A program made the position numbers and the translations under genes. From positions 1-8,642 of the forward strand of contig LKNH01000102.1 of the NCBI GenBank assembly GCA_001564135.1: a DNA stretch of 8,642 nucleotides. The letters are read 5' to 3'. Below the pieces are notes generated by a model. The model was not told where the DNA came from. It did not search any database and saw nothing but the letters and a program-made list of their open reading frames with translations. The DNA is from Halobacteriaceae archaeon Tc-Br11_E2g27 (GTDB taxonomy: Archaea > Halobacteriota > Halobacteria > Halobacteriales > Haloarculaceae). Of this stretch, positions 6,109-8,642 are shown piece by piece (the stretch's first letter is position 1; every line of letters starts with the position of its first letter).

Positions 6109-7110
6109 ATGACAGGATTCGTCTCCACGACGCCGGGATTGTATCCGTTGCCTGACTGGGCCAAAGACGAGCTCAAGTCGCTCAAAGGCAACCAGAAGAC
6201 GGACCTCATCAGCGGCGATGAAGGTCCCGAGGTAGCAGACGCATACGAAACCGTGCGTGAGGAGTATATCACGACACAGCAAGAAGCAGGCCTCGACCGA
6301 ATCGTCGAAGGACAGGGCCGCTGGGATGATATGCTTGCCCACCCGCTTGCCGTCCACGATAACGTGGATACCCGCGGTATCGTCCGCTATTACGACAACA
6401 ACAACTTCTATCGAGAGTCCGTCGTCACGGGCGAGTTAACGCCAAGCGGTGACGTTGCTGCGGAACTCGATGCCGCCCGTAACCTTATTGGCGACGACGA
6501 AGCGCTGCAGGCCGTCCTCCCCGGTCCCTACTCGCTTGCTGACCTTGCAACCGACGAGTATTACGGGGATGACGAGGAGTTCCTCACCGCGATTGCCGAG
6601 TTCCTCGCAAGCGAAGCCGAGGAAGCAGGAGAAGTCGAAACGACGTTCCTGCTTGAACCATCGCTTGTCGAGAACCCACCGGAAGACGGTGAAGACGAGC
6701 GCGCAGGCAACGCAATCGATACCGTTGCGCAGGCCGCAGGCGGCGATGTTGTTGTCTTCCCCTACTGGGGAGCACTGGAGGAGAAAGTCTACGCACACGT
6801 GATGGACGCCGCAATCGATGGCCTCGGCTTCGACCTCGTCTCCGACTCCGATGCGAACGTCTACAACGCACAGGAGTACGGCACGCCCGACCAGGTCGCG
6901 CTGGGCGTTGTCGACGGACAGAACACCCTCGTTGAATCACCGGAGGTCATTCAGGAACGCGTCGAGTGGTTCGACGAACAGACCCCACAGAACGACTACG
7001 AGACAATTTATGCCACGACAAACACGGAAACGTTCTATCTGCCGGTTAACCGATTCGAAGAAAAGCTGGAAGCCCTTGCCGCTGCCGCGGAGCTGGAGGT
7101 GACAGCATGA
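6109..7110 (+). CDS. MetE-like protein, zinc-site-less half of a split methionine synthase (333 aa)
   Basis: This is a paralogue of the next gene and of the MetE/UROD-like TIM-barrel family. It shares the LPGPYSLADL motif (about residues 137-146; compare ITGPYTLASW in the neighbour) and a similar overall layout. It contains no cysteine at all. Where the neighbour has HVCYG and SPDCG it reads FPYWG and a Thr/Tyr-rich segment, so it cannot bind the catalytic zinc. In full-length cobalamin-independent MetE (about 755 aa) the N-terminal barrel likewise lacks the zinc site and helps hold the methyltetrahydrofolate substrate. By analogy this protein probably pairs with the downstream subunit. Its stop overlaps the next ATG (ATGA), implying coupled, equimolar production. 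Databases often name such proteins methionine synthase. A stand-alone role is not excluded. Confidence 0.85.
   Translation: MTGFVSTTPGLYPLPDWAKDELKSLKGNQKTDLISGDEGPEVADAYETVREEYITTQQEAGLDRIVEGQGRWDDMLAHPLAVHDNVDTRGIVRYYDNNNFYRESVVTGELTPSGDVAAELDAARNLIGDDEALQAVLPGPYSLADLATDEYYGDDEEFLTAIAEFLASEAEEAGEVETTFLLEPSLVENPPEDGEDERAGNAIDTVAQAAGGDVVVFPYWGALEEKVYAHVMDAAIDGLGFDLVSDSDANVYNAQEYGTPDQVALGVVDGQNTLVESPEVIQERVEWFDEQTPQNDYETIYATTNTETFYLPVNRFEEKLEALAAAAELEVTA
7095..7102 (+). promoter_or_regulatory. Ribosome binding site of the second methionine synthase gene
   Basis: GGAGGTGA, a full match to the 3' end of archaeal 16S rRNA, ends 4 nt before the ATG at 7107 and lies inside the end of the preceding gene. 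It fixes this start and indicates re-initiation within the operon. Confidence 0.85.
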
Positions 7111-8165
7111 CGCGTGAGCAATTCCGCCCCCCAGAGCACGACAACGAGCATTTCCTGCTGACCACCGTCGTCGGCTCCTATCCAAAGCCAAAATGGCTCC
7201 ACCGTGCCCGTGACCTCTTCGAAGATGACGATTCAAGCTTCGACGCGGAAAACTTCGAGGAAGCCAAAGATGACGCCTCCCGACTTATCACCCACGAACA
7301 CGAACGCTGTGGGCTGGATGTCGTCGTCGACGGCGAGATGCGACGCAACGAGATGGTCGAATACTTCGCCCATCGTATCGACGGCTACGAATTTAACGGC
7401 CCAGTGAAGGTGTGGGGACACAACTATTTCGACAAACCAAGCGTCACCGAAGATGTCTCCTACGCTGAGGAGTGGCTTATCTCTGAGTACGAGTACAATT
7501 CGTCAGTGGCAACCCGCCCAGTGAAAGTGCCGATTACCGGCCCATATACGCTTGCCAGCTGGTCGTTCAACGAAGTCTACGAGGACGACGCCGAACTCGC
7601 ATACAAACTGGCTGACCTCGTCAACGAGGAGATTGCCGGACTGGTCGAAGCCGGCGCTCGCTATATCCAGATTGACGAGCCAGCGCTCGCGACGACGCCG
7701 GATGACCACGCCATCGTCGGCGAATGTCTCGAACGAATCGTCGCTGACGTGCCAGATGATGTTCGTCTCGCGCTGCACGTCTGTTACGGCGATTACTCGC
7801 GAATTTATCCGGAGATGCTTGAGTACCCGGTCGAGGAGTACGATGTCGAACTCTGTAACGGCGGCTACGAACAGCTTGATGTCTTCAAGGAGCCGGCGTT
7901 CACGAAAGACCTCGCGATGGGTGTCGTCGACGTTCACATCGCCGAAGTTGAACCGGTCGAGGAAATTAAAGAAAACATCAAGAAAGCCCTCGAAATCGTC
8001 CCACCGGAACGACTCACCGTCAGCCCGGACTGCGGGCTGAAACTCCTGCCGCGTGATGTTGCCTACGGTAAAATGGAGAATATGGTTACAGCCGCACGCG
8101 AAATCGAAGAAGAGCTAGACGCCGGGGAACTTGATATCGAGGCCCCGACGCCGAACGCGGACTGA
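7107..8165 (+). CDS. metE: Methionine synthase catalytic subunit, cobalamin-independent (MetE C-terminal type), 352 aa
   Basis: This enzyme transfers a methyl group to the zinc-bound thiolate of homocysteine, the last step of methionine synthesis, in the cytosol. The length matches the C-terminal barrel of MetE. The start LLTTVVGSYPKPKWL and the homocysteine-site motif QIDEPAL (188-194) are clear. The zinc ligands His224, Cys226 (LHVCYG), Glu248 and Cys309 (SPDCGLK) have spacings of 2, 22 and 61 residues, equal to those of E. coli MetE His641, Cys643, Glu665 and Cys726. It overlaps the upstream zinc-less paralogue by ATGA, so the two together probably replace the fused two-barrel MetE. The methyl donor is probably a folate or pterin but could be a corrinoid protein, as in core-MetE families. 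The sequence alone does not decide. Confidence 0.93.
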   Translation: MTREQFRPPEHDNEHFLLTTVVGSYPKPKWLHRARDLFEDDDSSFDAENFEEAKDDASRLITHEHERCGLDVVVDGEMRRNEMVEYFAHRIDGYEFNGPVKVWGHNYFDKPSVTEDVSYAEEWLISEYEYNSSVATRPVKVPITGPYTLASWSFNEVYEDDAELAYKLADLVNEEIAGLVEAGARYIQIDEPALATTPDDHAIVGECLERIVADVPDDVRLALHVCYGDYSRIYPEMLEYPVEEYDVELCNGGYEQLDVFKEPAFTKDLAMGVVDVHIAEVEPVEEIKENIKKALEIVPPERLTVSPDCGLKLLPRDVAYGKMENMVTAAREIEEELDAGELDIEAPTPNAD

Positions 8166-8170
8166 TCGGA

Positions 8171-8224
8171 ATTATCGTACGTCATCAGAGGATGGTGGCG
8201 AGAATCCTGAACGGGTACGATAAT
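8171..8224. repeat. 10-bp perfect inverted repeat after the methionine synthase genes
   Basis: ATTATCGTAC (8171-8180) and GTACGATAAT (8215-8224) are perfect inverted copies separated by 34 bp, starting 5 nt after the stop of the upstream gene. A shorter pair, CAGAGG (8186-8191) and CCTCTG (8226-8231), is interleaved with it, so the two stems are mutually exclusive or form a pseudoknot. The repeat lies in the 110-bp gap between two convergent genes. It may act in 3'-end formation or be a protein-binding site. No U-tract follows. Confidence 0.5.
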
Positions 8225-8275
8225 CCCTCTGAATACTGTCAGCCAACGGCTCTGTAACTGGTTGTTTGTCAGCGC

Positions 8276-8642
8276 TCACTCCTCCAGAAACGGGCATCCC
8301 CAGGGTGGCTCTCGCCGTCCTGGTGCTAAACCCGAACAACTTGTTGTACTGTAATTGACTGTATCGTCTTGATACACCTCGATTTCGACAGCCACACAGT
8401 CATCTTCAACGTTCTCCGCAACTTCGAACGAGTTCAACTCTCCACCGCTCACGCTTGCCTCGATAACATACTCTCCATCATCGTCGTCCCAGGTACATTC
8501 GACCGGCTTTCGTTCCGCGGTACTCACTGTCGGGTCGTCCGTTTCCGGTAGCTCTATCGTGGACTCTCGTAGCGTTGTGCCGCCTTTTATGACTCGTATC
8601 TCGACTTCCTTGGATTCGTTATCGTAGTTGACAACACTGAGC
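8276..8642 (-). CDS. C-terminal part of an uncharacterised, probably exported beta-rich protein (5' end outside window)
   Basis: I do not recognise a named family. The frame stays open from the stop at 8276 through the right edge of the window (about 122 codons), so the GTG at 8527 is likely internal. The visible sequence starts LSVVNYDNESKEVEIRVIKG and alternates charged and beta-branched residues like an Ig-like beta sandwich. Two cysteines (in EDDCVAVEIEV and STTSCSG) could form a disulfide. Small haloarchaeal lipoproteins and cell-surface proteins have this look. A signal peptide or lipobox would lie outside the window. The tail after the second cysteine (PGRREPPWGCPFLEE) is unusually rich in Pro and Trp for such a domain. 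It is convergent with the methionine synthase genes and has no evident functional link to them. Confidence 0.7.
   Translation of the reverse strand, partial: LSVVNYDNESKEVEIRVIKGGTTLRESTIELPETDDPTVSTAERKPVECTWDDDDGEYVIEASVSGGELNSFEVAENVEDDCVAVEIEVYQDDTVNYSTTSCSGLAPGRREPPWGCPFLEE

Noticed and set aside
8276..8527. A complete 83-residue gene starting at the GTG at 8527
   Set aside because: The same frame stays open to the window edge with sequence of the same beta-rich character, so the GTG is most likely internal and the gene is cut by the window.
1..8642. CRISPR arrays, insertion sequences, rRNA or integration sites
   Set aside because: I found no regularly spaced repeats, no transposase-like frame with terminal inverted repeats, and no tRNA-associated direct repeats. 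The window looks like core biosynthetic chromosome.

Overview
The window reads as a chromosomal segment of a halophilic archaeon (class Halobacteria). The proteins are strongly acidic. Stop-start overlaps are common. Genes inside the operon carry GGAGG-type ribosome binding sites, while first genes of transcripts lack them and have TATA boxes about 30 nt upstream of the start, as expected for leaderless haloarchaeal mRNAs. I cannot assign a genus.

Minus strand, read in transcription order (right to left): leuA (5933-4703), a 444-nt leader region, then a tightly packed operon of ilvB, ilvN, ilvC, a small acidic protein of unknown function, and leuC, which runs off the left edge. These genes supply acetohydroxyacid synthase (large and regulatory subunits), ketol-acid reductoisomerase, 2-isopropylmalate synthase and the large subunit of isopropylmalate isomerase. 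They cover the shared isoleucine/valine steps and the first leucine-specific steps. The ilvB-to-leuC genes overlap or lie within a few nt of each other, so they are probably co-transcribed and translationally coupled.

The most interesting part is the leader between leuA and ilvB. A TATA box (4557-4565) lies about 29 nt upstream of an ATG that opens a 22-codon ORF (4532-4464). Its end is rich in isoleucine and valine, and its stop codon lies inside a GC-rich hairpin (4460-4475). A second hairpin lies inside the ORF and a third lies downstream. A second, threonine-rich 35-codon ORF (4362-4255) then overlaps the ilvB start by ATGA. Together these resemble a leader-peptide attenuator that would sense branched-chain amino acids (and perhaps threonine). 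I know of no such system described in haloarchaea. This is an inference from sequence alone.

leuA has an apparent 1-nt frameshift near its 5' end: the promoter-proximal ATG and the conserved reading frame are in different frames. Removing one base from a 4-base homopolymer joins them into a normal 409-residue protein.

Plus strand: divergently from leuA, a two-gene unit encodes the halves of a split cobalamin-independent methionine synthase. The upstream gene (6109-7110) has no cysteine and no zinc site. The downstream gene (7107-8165) keeps all four zinc ligands with E. coli MetE spacing. At the right edge, on the minus strand, lies the C-terminal part of an unrecognised, probably exported, beta-rich protein.
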